From assembly GCA_023461075.1 (NCBI GenBank), contig JAEWNY010000016.1:1-6622 (forward strand): 6,622 nucleotides of DNA. The letters run 5' to 3'. A program made the position numbers and the translations under genes. Position 1 is the stretch's first letter. Each line of letters starts with the position of its first letter. The DNA comes from Pseudomonadota bacterium (GTDB lineage Bacteria; Pseudomonadota; Gammaproteobacteria; Xanthomonadales; Xanthomonadaceae). This document shows, piece after piece, positions 1 through 5,672 of this stretch. The notes beneath the pieces are model-generated. The model searched no databases. It had not been told where the DNA came from and worked only from the letters and a program-made list of their open reading frames with translations.

Positions 1-464
1 GTCCACTCGATGAAGTCGAAGCGGTCGGCATTGCGGCGGTCCTCGATCGCGCGGTTCTTCTCGAACGCATCCGGGTCGAAGCCGCCACATTCCACCGCCA
101 GCGAGTGATCGACGATCAACTGCGTCGGCACCACTGGATTGATCTGCGCCGGGTCGCCACCGGCATCGGCGATCGCATCACGCAGGCCGGCCAGGTCCAC
201 CAGCGCGGTCTGGCCCAGGATGTCGTGGCAGACCACGCGTACCGGAAACCACGGGAAATCCAGGTCGCGGCGACGCTCGATCAACTGGGTGAGGTATGCA
301 TCGCGCATCGCCGGATCGGTTTTTCGCACGATGTTCTCCGCGTGCACCCGCGCGGTATAGGACAGCGTGGCGTAAGCAGCCGGCTTGATCGCATCGACGG
401 CTTCGCGCGCATCGAACCAATCCAGTTGCGTTCCCGGCAAGGGCTTTCGGTACTCGATGTTCAT
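1..464 (-). CDS. acnD: Fe/S-dependent 2-methylcitrate dehydratase AcnD, N-terminal part (runs off left edge)
   Basis: Aconitase-family [4Fe-4S] enzyme that dehydrates 2-methylcitrate to 2-methyl-cis-aconitate in the cytoplasmic 2-methylcitrate cycle; it replaces PrpD in many gammaproteobacteria and normally works with the isomerase PrpF. About 154 residues are visible of a family length near 860-870. They begin MNIEYRKPLPGTQLDWFDAR and include the aconitase substrate-region motifs RRRDLDFPWFPVRVVCHDIL (64-83), GQTALVDLAGLRDAIA (84-99), PVVPTQLIVDHSLAV (110-124) and the start of ENRAIEDRR-like sequence (here KNRAIEDRR, 136-144). The cluster cysteines lie further on, outside the window. The start ATG at 464 is preceded by AGGA six bases away (471-474). 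The early RKPLPGT segment is typical of AcnD rather than of AcnA, and the position downstream of prpB and prpC supports AcnD. It is 40 bases downstream of the channel gene on the same strand. Family assignment is from remembered similarity; prpF would be expected beyond the left edge. Confidence 0.93.
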   Translation of the reverse strand, partial: MNIEYRKPLPGTQLDWFDAREAVDAIKPAAYATLSYTARVHAENIVRKTDPAMRDAYLTQLIERRRDLDFPWFPVRVVCHDILGQTALVDLAGLRDAIADAGGDPAQINPVVPTQLIVDHSLAVECGGFDPDAFEKNRAIEDRRNADRFDFIEW

Positions 465-504
465 TCGTATTCCTGAAACAGGGTTGCGATCGCCTCTCGC
501 GCGA

Positions 505-1005
505 TCATTCCGAATCGTCGCATGCCCACACGCGCGACATCTCGAGGTAGGTGAAGCTGGCTGACCAGGTGATCAGCAGCAGTCCGGTCAGCGACTCCAT
601 CCCTGCCAAAAGCCGAACGGTGCCCACCGGGGACAGGTCGCCGAGGCCGAGCGTGGTGTAGATCGTCGCCGAGAAGTACACCGCATCGAACATGCTCTTG
701 ATGCCATGTTCGCCGTGGATGTAGCCCATGTCCGGCTGGTGCTCAAGCCAGTAGAACGCGGTGCCGTAGCACCATATCTCGACCACGTGCAGCGCCAGTA
801 GCGCGAAGATCAGGCCGACGAACCCGCTGCGTTGCCGATGCGCGCCTCGGCTCAATGGAGTGCCCGATGTGCGCGGCCCGTAGAACCGCGCCAGCCACTT
901 CAAGCCCTCGTAGTGCAGCAGCACCACCAACATGGTGACCCCTGCCGTCACCAACGCGACCTTCACGAACTCGTCGAAGGAGTTCTCCGGCAGCAGCGGC
1001 CACAT
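505..1005 (-). CDS. Small potassium channel family protein (Ion_trans_2-like)
   Basis: A 166-residue inner-membrane protein. Hydrophobic segments are seen at about 14-32, 62-86 and 130-151. Between the last two lies a pore helix (about 104-116) and a selectivity-filter motif TTLGLGD (117-123), close to the K+ channel signature TxGYGD, followed by LSPVG. This is the two-helix-plus-pore layout of the Ion_trans_2 family, with one extra N-terminal helix and no voltage-sensor or cytoplasmic RCK domain. Charged or polar residues sit in the helices (His31, Glu33, His73, Glu76) in the motifs HYE and LHVVE, which I remember as conserved in this bacterial subfamily. The ATG at 1005 is the first start after an in-frame stop; only a weak purine stretch precedes it. 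It lies 43 bases after prpC and 40 bases before acnD, so it is probably co-transcribed with them. The ion carried and the physiological role are not established here; K+ is inferred from the filter. Confidence 0.9.
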   Translation of the reverse strand: MWPLLPENSFDEFVKVALVTAGVTMLVVLLHYEGLKWLARFYGPRTSGTPLSRGAHRQRSGFVGLIFALLALHVVEIWCYGTAFYWLEHQPDMGYIHGEHGIKSMFDAVYFSATIYTTLGLGDLSPVGTVRLLAGMESLTGLLLITWSASFTYLEMSRVWACDDSE

Positions 1006-1048
1006 GGCGGCGCTCAGCTATCCAGTCGAGGTGACGCCACGTTCGGCA

Positions 1049-2206
1049 TCAGCCGCGACGCTCGATCGCCACATACTCGCGGTCTTCCGGGCCCGTGTAG
1101 TTGGCGCTCGGGCGGATGATCTTGCCGTCCTCGCGCTGCTCGATCACGTGCGCGGCCCAGCCGGTGGTGCGCGCGATCACGAACAGCGGGGTGAACATCG
1201 GCGTCGGCACGCCCATCATGTGGTAGCTGGACGCGCTGTACCAGTCGAGGTTCGGGAACATCTTCTTGCTGTCCATCATCAGGTTCTCGATGCGCTCGCT
1301 GACGTCGAACAGCGTCTTGTTGCCGCCGTCCTCGGTCAGCTTGCGCGAGAGTTCCTTGATGATCGGGTTGCGCGGATCGCCGATCGTGTAGACGGGATGA
1401 CCGAAGCCGATGACGATCTCCTTGCGCTCCATCCGTGCCTTGATGTCGGCCTCGGCTTCGTCGGCAGTGCCGTAGCGGCTGATGATGTCCATCGCCACTT
1501 CATTCGCGCCACCGTGCTTGGGGCCGCGCAACGCACCGATCGCGCCAGTGATGCACGAATACATGTCGCTGCCCGTGCCGGCGATGACGCGCGCGGTGAA
1601 GGTCGATGCGTTGAACTCATGCTCGGCGTAAAGGATCAGCGACTTGTCCAGCGCGTCGGCATGCAAGTCGCTGGCCGGCTCGCCGTGCAGCAGGTGCAGG
1701 AAGTGGGCAGCGACGGTCTCGTCGTCGGTTTCCACGTCGATGCGGCGGCCGTTGCGGGTGAAGTGCCACCAATACAGCAGCATCGACCCGAAACTCGCCA
1801 CCAGCCGATCGGCGATGTCGCGTGCTTCCGAAGCCGGATGCCCTTCGCGCTCCGGCAACACCGTCCCGAGTACCGAGCAACCGGTGCGCATCACGTCCAT
1901 CGGATGCGCGTTGGCGGGGATGAGTTCCAACGCCTCGGTGACGATCGCCGGCAGGCCGCGCAGGCGCTTGAGCTTGGTGCGGTAGGCCTTGAGCTGCGAG
2001 GCGGTCGGCAGGCTGCCATGCACCAGCAGGTGCGCGACTTCCTCGAAGCTGGACTGCGTGGCCAGGTCCTTGATGTCGTAGCCGCGGTAATGCAGGTCGT
2101 TGCCGCTGCGGCCGACGGTGCACAGCGCGGTATTGCCGGCGGCCGTGCCGGAGAGCGCGACCGACTTCTTGACCTTCGGCGCGGCGGGGGTGGCAGCTTC
2201 GCTCAT
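1049..2206 (-). CDS. prpC: 2-methylcitrate synthase PrpC
   Basis: Condenses propionyl-CoA with oxaloacetate to 2-methylcitrate and CoA, the entry step of the methylcitrate cycle; cytoplasmic. The 385 residues match the family length of about 375-390. Citrate-synthase landmarks are in order: AEHEFNAST with His196, the catalytic GPKHGGAN with His231, GFGHPVY with His270, the catalytic Asp321 in NLDWYSA, and the substrate-binding arginines Arg346 (IARTTGW) and Arg365 (KIIRP). YHMMGVP and TGPEDREYV near the end are typical of PrpC rather than of the hexameric citrate synthase GltA. Two ATG codons are adjacent (2209 and 2206). The Shine-Dalgarno AGGAG (2213-2217) is 3 bases from the first and 6 from the second, so the second is preferred. 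It starts 12 bases after the prpB stop. Some side activity with acetyl-CoA is common in the family but cannot be read from the sequence. Confidence 0.95.
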   Translation of the reverse strand: MSEAATPAAPKVKKSVALSGTAAGNTALCTVGRSGNDLHYRGYDIKDLATQSSFEEVAHLLVHGSLPTASQLKAYRTKLKRLRGLPAIVTEALELIPANAHPMDVMRTGCSVLGTVLPEREGHPASEARDIADRLVASFGSMLLYWWHFTRNGRRIDVETDDETVAAHFLHLLHGEPASDLHADALDKSLILYAEHEFNASTFTARVIAGTGSDMYSCITGAIGALRGPKHGGANEVAMDIISRYGTADEAEADIKARMERKEIVIGFGHPVYTIGDPRNPIIKELSRKLTEDGGNKTLFDVSERIENLMMDSKKMFPNLDWYSASSYHMMGVPTPMFTPLFVIARTTGWAAHVIEQREDGKIIRPSANYTGPEDREYVAIERRG

Positions 2207-2212
2207 CATGAT

Positions 2213-2217
2213 CTCCT
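2213..2217 (-). promoter_or_regulatory. Ribosome-binding site deciding the prpC start
   Basis: AGGAG on the minus strand sits directly after the prpB stop codon (TAA, 2219-2221). It is 3 bases from the ATG at 2209 and 6 bases from the ATG at 2206. The second spacing is the usual one, so the protein probably begins MSEAATP. The tight packing of stop codon, ribosome site and start suggests that translation of prpB and prpC is coupled. Confidence 0.7.
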
Positions 2218-2218
2218 G

Positions 2219-3100
2219 TTATTTGCCATCCGCGAACAACGCGTCGAGTTTGTCTTCGTAGGCGTGGTAGCCCAGGAAGTCGTACAACTCCGCGCGCGTC
2301 TGCAGCTGGTCGATGGTGTTCTTCTGGGTCCCTTCGCGGCGCACGGTCTCGTAGAAACCGAGTGCGGCCTTGTTCATCGCCCGATAGGCGCCGCAGCAAT
2401 ACAGGGCGATGTCGACGCCGGCCTCGCGCAGCTCATCGGTGGTGAAGAACGGCGTCGATCCGAACTCGGTGAGATTGGCGAGGATCGGCACGCGCACCGC
2501 CGCCTTGAACTTGCGATAGTCGTCCAAGGTCTTCATCGCCTCCGGGAAGATCATGTCGGCGCCGGCCTCGACATAGGCCACCGCACGCTCGATCGCACTG
2601 TCGATGCCCTCAACGGCCGCGGCGTCGGTGCGCGCCATCAGCACGAAATCGTTGTCATTCTTGGCATCGACCGCGGCCTTGACCCGATCGACCATCTCCT
2701 GCTTCGGCACCACTTCCTTGCCGGGGCGATGGCCGCACCGCTTCTGCCCGACCTGGTCCTCCATGTGCACGGCGGCGACGCCGACGCGCTCGAAGTTGCG
2801 GATGGTGCGGGCGATGTTGAACGCGCCGCCCCAGCCGGTGTCGATATCCACCATCAGCGGCATGCCGGTGGCATCCACTATCCGGCGCGCATCAACCAGC
2901 ACGTCTTCCATCGAGCTGATGCCCAGATCGGGCACGCCCAGCGAATTGGCCGCGACGCCGCCGCCGGAGAGGTAGAGCGCGCGGTAGCCGACGCGCTTGG
3001 CCATCAGGCCAGCGTAAGCGGTGATGGCGCCCATCACCTGCAATGGGGTTTCTTCGGAAAGCGCGGCGCGGAACTTCGCACCAGGCGAGGCGTGATTCAT
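2219..3100 (-). CDS. prpB: 2-methylisocitrate lyase PrpB
   Basis: Cleaves 2-methylisocitrate to pyruvate and succinate, the last step of the methylcitrate cycle; a Mg2+-dependent enzyme of the isocitrate lyase/PEP mutase superfamily, cytoplasmic. The 293 residues match the family (about 290-300). Visible landmarks are the substrate loop YLSGGGVA (43-50), the metal-binding region MVDIDTGWGG (83-92) with Asp85 and Asp87, HMEDQ (112-116), the active-site loop KRCGH (120-124) with catalytic Cys122, ARTDA (156-160) with Arg157, and NLTEFG (209-214). KRCGH followed by RPGKE is the methylisocitrate lyase form; isocitrate lyases have KKCGH in a longer protein. The start ATG at 3100 has a strong GGAGG (3105-3109) four bases upstream. 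It is the first gene of the operon; prpC follows 12 bases on. The usual PrpR activator is not next to it. Confidence 0.95.
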   Translation of the reverse strand: MNHASPGAKFRAALSEETPLQVMGAITAYAGLMAKRVGYRALYLSGGGVAANSLGVPDLGISSMEDVLVDARRIVDATGMPLMVDIDTGWGGAFNIARTIRNFERVGVAAVHMEDQVGQKRCGHRPGKEVVPKQEMVDRVKAAVDAKNDNDFVLMARTDAAAVEGIDSAIERAVAYVEAGADMIFPEAMKTLDDYRKFKAAVRVPILANLTEFGSTPFFTTDELREAGVDIALYCCGAYRAMNKAALGFYETVRREGTQKNTIDQLQTRAELYDFLGYHAYEDKLDALFADGK

Positions 3101-3104
3101 GCGA

Positions 3105-3127
3105 CCTCCGGCAAAAAAGTGATTTTA
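3105..3127 (-). promoter_or_regulatory. Candidate prpB -10 element and ribosome-binding site
   Basis: Reading toward prpB, TAAAAT (3127 to 3122) resembles a sigma-70 -10 box (TATAAT), and GGAGG (3109 to 3105) is a good Shine-Dalgarno four bases before the ATG. The 17 bases before TAAAAT are not preceded by a recognisable -35 hexamer, so an activator or another sigma factor might be needed if this is the promoter. The implied 5' leader would be only about 14 bases. The ribosome site is well supported; the promoter is a guess. Confidence 0.35.
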
Positions 3128-3179
3128 CGCGACGCCCGCGGTGGCTGCATCGGACATGGGTACAACGCCCGCAGCAGGG

Positions 3180-3338
3180 TCAGGCATCCGCACCACGCTC
3201 AAGGACGCGTTTCAGCTCTTCCAGCGCGCAACGATCATCCAGCGTCCACAGGTCACTTGGGTCGCGGTGCTCGGCTGGTGCCTGCGGAGAGCCGCAACAG
3301 CATGCTGGGGGGCGCGTTTTGGGCAAGGCGTTGACCAC
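3180..3338 (-). CDS. Possible small Cys-containing protein of unknown function (GTG start)
   Basis: I do not recognise this protein. A minus-strand frame is open from just after rluA to a TGA at 3180-3182. With a GTG start at 3338 it gives 52 residues; an upstream GTG at 3350 would give 56. A moderate AGG lies five bases before the 3338 start. The N-terminal half has the cluster ACCCGSP and the C-terminal half, about 27-52, reads DPSDLWTLDDRCALEELKRV and then LERGADA, which looks like a real amphipathic helix rather than random translation. There is no signal peptide or membrane segment. Against it: no ATG, third-position GC (about 65 percent by my count) is lower than expected for a GC-rich genome of this kind, and it is short. 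It lies 78 bases downstream of rluA and 79 bases upstream of prpB, in the same orientation. It could also be chance. Confidence 0.42.
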   Translation of the reverse strand: MVNALPKTRPPACCCGSPQAPAEHRDPSDLWTLDDRCALEELKRVLERGADA

Positions 3339-3416
3339 GTCGACCTGCACCGTCCGTGCGACCGCGCGATCTGGATTTTCGTCAGGACTTTGATCGATGC
3401 CGCTGCGTCATCCGCC

Positions 3417-4088
3417 TCAGAAAGCTGGAGGCGACTGCCACTCCACATATGCACCACTGGCGGGATGCACCAGCCCGAGCCGTGTCGCGTGCAGGCATAC
3501 GCGCGGCGCGGCGCCCGCGCCGTAAAAGGTATCGCCGACGATCGGGTGGCCCAACTCGGCCATGTGCACCCGCAACTGGTGCGATCGCCCGGTGAGCGGA
3601 TGCAAGGCGACGCGGGTGCATCCCGCCGCGACATCGCGTTCGATCACGTGCCAGTCGGTGATCGCGGCCTTGCCGTTCAGGTGATCGACGACCTGTCGCG
3701 GCCGGTTCGGCCAATCGCAGATCAGCGGCAGTTCGATGCGGCCCTCGTCCTGCGCCACGATGCCTTCCACCAGCGCAACGTAGGTCTTGTCCACCTCGCG
3801 GCGGGCGAAAGCGTCGCTGAGTGCACGATGGGTGGCCGCATCTCGCGCGAACACCATCACCCCGCTGGTTACCTGATCGAGTCGATGGACGTTGAGCGCA
3901 TCGGGATAAGACACCTGCAACCGCGTCGTCAGGCAGTCCTTGTGCTCAGGCAGGCGTCCGGGCACCGAGAGCAGACCCGCAGGCTTGTCGACCACCAGCA
4001 GCCAATCGTCCAAGTGCAGGACAGTGATGTCGTTGGCCGGGTTGGCTTCGGTTGCCTCAGGGTTCCCGGTGGATCGCTGCGATTGCAT
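3417..4088 (-). CDS. rluA: Dual-specificity rRNA/tRNA pseudouridine synthase RluA
   Basis: Converts uridine to pseudouridine at position 746 of 23S rRNA and position 32 of some tRNAs in E. coli; the same role is inferred here. At 223 residues it matches E. coli RluA (about 219) and lacks an S4 domain, unlike RluC and RluD. Motifs in order are VVDKPAGLLSVPGR (32-45), EHKDCL (48-53), the catalytic HRLDQVTSG (68-76) with Asp71, LPLICDWPNRPRQ (120-132), which is specific to the RluA subgroup, and TGRSHQLRVHM (166-176) followed by GHPIVGDTFY (180-189). The frame stays open upstream to 4325, but the extra residues have no family similarity, and the ATG at 4088 gives the expected N-terminus. No Shine-Dalgarno is seen before it, while a -10-like CATAAT lies six bases upstream. 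It is divergent from the M14 lipoprotein gene. Confidence 0.93.
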   Translation of the reverse strand: MQSQRSTGNPEATEANPANDITVLHLDDWLLVVDKPAGLLSVPGRLPEHKDCLTTRLQVSYPDALNVHRLDQVTSGVMVFARDAATHRALSDAFARREVDKTYVALVEGIVAQDEGRIELPLICDWPNRPRQVVDHLNGKAAITDWHVIERDVAAGCTRVALHPLTGRSHQLRVHMAELGHPIVGDTFYGAGAAPRVCLHATRLGLVHPASGAYVEWQSPPAF

Positions 4089-4094
4089 CGCCCA

Positions 4095-4100
4095 ATTATG
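4095..4100 (-). promoter_or_regulatory. Candidate -10 box for a leaderless rluA mRNA
   Basis: CATAAT (5 of 6 matches to TATAAT) on the minus strand is separated by six bases, TGGGCG, from the rluA ATG. That is the usual distance from a -10 box to the transcription start, so +1 would fall on the A of the start codon. A poor -35 candidate, TTCGAA, lies 18 bases upstream of it. The absence of a Shine-Dalgarno fits a leaderless message. This is inference from spacing alone. Confidence 0.35.
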
Positions 4101-4138
4101 AGCTGCGGCCGCTGACTGTTCGAACCTCCGTATCCCGC

Positions 4139-4164
4139 GTGCCACATTGCTTTCACGATGGCAC
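4139..4164. repeat. Short inverted repeat in the rluA/M14 divergent spacer
   Basis: GTGCCA (4139-4144) and TGGCAC (4159-4164) are perfect inverted arms separated by 14 bases, within the 120-base spacer between two divergent genes. The centre-to-centre distance of 20 bases, about two helical turns, would suit a dimeric regulator. A 6-bp dyad can easily arise by chance in GC-rich DNA, and no regulator is known to me for this motif. Confidence 0.25.
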
Positions 4165-4208
4165 ATGCACGATCTGCCCCAGCCTTCCAACGCGCCACTC
4201 GGATCCCG

Positions 4209-5582
4209 ATGTCGAATCGAATGCTCGCCATACTGATCGCCACGACCTGTGCCGCCGCACTCGCTGGCTGCGTCAGCACGCCACCTCTCACCGCGAACGC
4301 CGTGCAGCCCACACCCACCACGCATTTGCCCGCGCCACCGAAGTGGCTGGGTGAAGTCGAACGCCTTTACCCGACGGATGTGCGCGTGCCGGGGCTGGAA
4401 TCACGACGGTTCCCGCCCGCGCACTGGTGGTGGCTGGCAATTCCGCTGCTCACCGATGATCGCGGCTTCGTTGTCCAGGAGGCTGGGCACAGTGCGGAAG
4501 GTCGCCCGCTGCACCGTGCCAGCTGGGGCCAAGGCAGGACGCGCGTCCTGCTGTGGTCACAGATGCATGGCGACGAAAGCACCGCGACGATGGCGCTGAC
4601 CGACCTGTTCCGCTTCCTCGGTGAGCATCCGCAACATCCCATCGTGCAGCGGCTGCGCGCTGCAACCACCCTGCACTTTCTGCCGTTGATGAACCCCGAC
4701 GGCGCGATCCGTTTCCAGCGCCGCAGTGCACAGGGCATCGACATCAACCGCGATGCGCGCGCCCTGGCCTCGCCCGAAGCGCAAACCCTGAAGCGTCTTT
4801 ACGATGAGGTGAGGCCGGACTTCAGCTTCAACCTGCACGACCAGCAGGCCGGTTACCGCGCCGGCGATACCGACAAGCAGACCGCGATCGCATTGCTGGC
4901 GCCACCCCACAGCGACGCGCGCGAGGTCAACCCATTGCGTCGGAGCGCGATCGAAGTCGCAGTGGCGATCCGGGCCGCATTGGAGCCGTCACTGGGCGGC
5001 CACATCGCACGCTGGGACGATACCTTCAATCCGCGCGCGTTCGGCGACCTCACCGCGGCCTGGGGCAGCAGCACGGTATTGATCGAAGCCGGCGGCATCG
5101 ACGGAGACCCTGAAAAGCAGCAGCTGCGCCGGCACTATTTCCTCGGCCTGCTCGCGGCGCTCGATGCGATCGCCAGCGGCAGCCATCGCGGCCTCGACAT
5201 CGGCCACTACTTCGCGCTGCCGGAGAACGGCAAGGTCTGGCCGGACCTGATGATTCGTGGCGGAACGATCGTTTCCGGTTCGGCACCCCCGCTGCGCGCC
5301 GATGTGCTGATCGACTTCGATGATGCACTGGCCGAGCGCGGCGGCACCGTCAAGGATGTCGGCGACCTCTCCCACGTGCGTGCGCGACGCGAGATCGATG
5401 CGGGCGGCCTCTACATCACTTCGATCGCCTGTCCATCCTTCGATGTGCGAAAAGAAGCGCTGCAGGCGCTGGTTCCTGACTCGCCCGCCTGCCTGCGCAT
5501 GAGCCGCGACCCGGCAGGTCGCGACGTGGTGTGGACGCTGCTGCGCGATGTCGATCCGGCGCGGCCTTCACCGCGACGCTGA
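4209..5582 (+). CDS. M14-family zinc carboxypeptidase-like lipoprotein
   Basis: Predicted envelope lipoprotein with an M14 (carboxypeptidase A-like) peptidase domain; the substrate is unknown, a peptide or peptidoglycan fragment being possible. From the ATG at 4209 the protein has 457 residues. It starts with a signal peptide (about 5-20) ending in the lipobox LAGC with Cys21; residue 22 is Val, not Asp, which favours the outer membrane. The peptidase core has the zinc motif HGDE (His120, Glu123), MNPDG (161-165), INRD with Asn180-Arg181 for the C-terminal carboxylate, third zinc ligand His210 in FNLHDQ, and the catalytic Glu293 in VLIEAGG, so all key residues are present. Residues about 345-457 form an extra C-terminal region resembling the small beta domain of amidohydrolases. 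The frame extends upstream to an ATG at 4158, but 4209 gives a proper signal peptide; an ATG at 4221 is also possible. No strong ribosome site is seen. It is divergent from rluA and convergent with mdh. Confidence 0.85.
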   Translation: MSNRMLAILIATTCAAALAGCVSTPPLTANAVQPTPTTHLPAPPKWLGEVERLYPTDVRVPGLESRRFPPAHWWWLAIPLLTDDRGFVVQEAGHSAEGRPLHRASWGQGRTRVLLWSQMHGDESTATMALTDLFRFLGEHPQHPIVQRLRAATTLHFLPLMNPDGAIRFQRRSAQGIDINRDARALASPEAQTLKRLYDEVRPDFSFNLHDQQAGYRAGDTDKQTAIALLAPPHSDAREVNPLRRSAIEVAVAIRAALEPSLGGHIARWDDTFNPRAFGDLTAAWGSSTVLIEAGGIDGDPEKQQLRRHYFLGLLAALDAIASGSHRGLDIGHYFALPENGKVWPDLMIRGGTIVSGSAPPLRADVLIDFDDALAERGGTVKDVGDLSHVRARREIDAGGLYITSIACPSFDVRKEALQALVPDSPACLRMSRDPAGRDVVWTLLRDVDPARPSPRR

Positions 5583-5605
5583 AACGCCGCCACATCATCG
5601 AACAC

Positions 5606-5630
5606 GAAAAAGGGAAGCCGCAGCTTCCCT
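5606..5630 (-). terminator. Rho-independent terminator of mdh, perhaps used from both sides
   Basis: The arms AGGGAAGC (5611-5618) and GCTTCCCT (5623-5630) form a perfect 8-bp stem with a 4-base loop. Reading from mdh on the minus strand, the stem ends in a run of five T, the classic form. On the plus strand it is followed by CTTCC, a poorer tail, but it could still help end the M14 lipoprotein transcript. It lies 43 bases after the mdh stop and 28 bases after the lipoprotein stop, between convergent genes. Confidence 0.85.
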
Positions 5631-5672
5631 CTTCCTGAAATTCCAAGGACATGACAGCCGGCGACGGCGAAG

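Larger units (their letters stand above)
3101..3416. other. Region between rluA and prpB: candidate small gene and prp leader
   Basis: This 316-base stretch lies downstream of rluA and upstream of prpB, which point the same way. I see no recognised protein family, tRNA or strong rho-independent terminator in it. It holds a possible 52-residue reading frame on the minus strand (3180-3338), a weak -10-like TAAAAT (3122-3127) and the prpB ribosome-binding site (3105-3109). The long plus-strand frames across it continue antisense through rluA and look like shadows. Confidence 0.6.

Noticed and set aside
486..493. GCGATCGC palindrome between the channel gene and acnD
   Set aside because: GCGATCGC and GATCG words recur in the window, for example near 170, so this is background composition rather than a specific operator.
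1006..1048. Possible terminator between prpC and the channel gene
   Set aside because: Only a 4-bp GGCG/CGCC pairing with no T tract is present, so read-through is expected.
932..3334. An 800-codon open frame on the plus strand, antisense to prpC and prpB
   Set aside because: Its translation is rich in His, Arg, Val and Ala with no recognisable domain, the usual mirror of GC-rich genes. PrpC and PrpB on the other strand have all their catalytic motifs. No ribosome site supports its start.
3141..4115. A 324-codon open frame on the plus strand, antisense to rluA
   Set aside because: It is largely antisense to a clear RluA, and its translation matches no family I know. The open length is explained by codon bias of the opposite strand.
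4089..4325. A 79-codon N-terminal extension of rluA up to an ATG at 4325
   Set aside because: The extra residues show no similarity to RluA, and they overlap the signal peptide of the divergent lipoprotein. The ATG at 4088 gives the normal family length.
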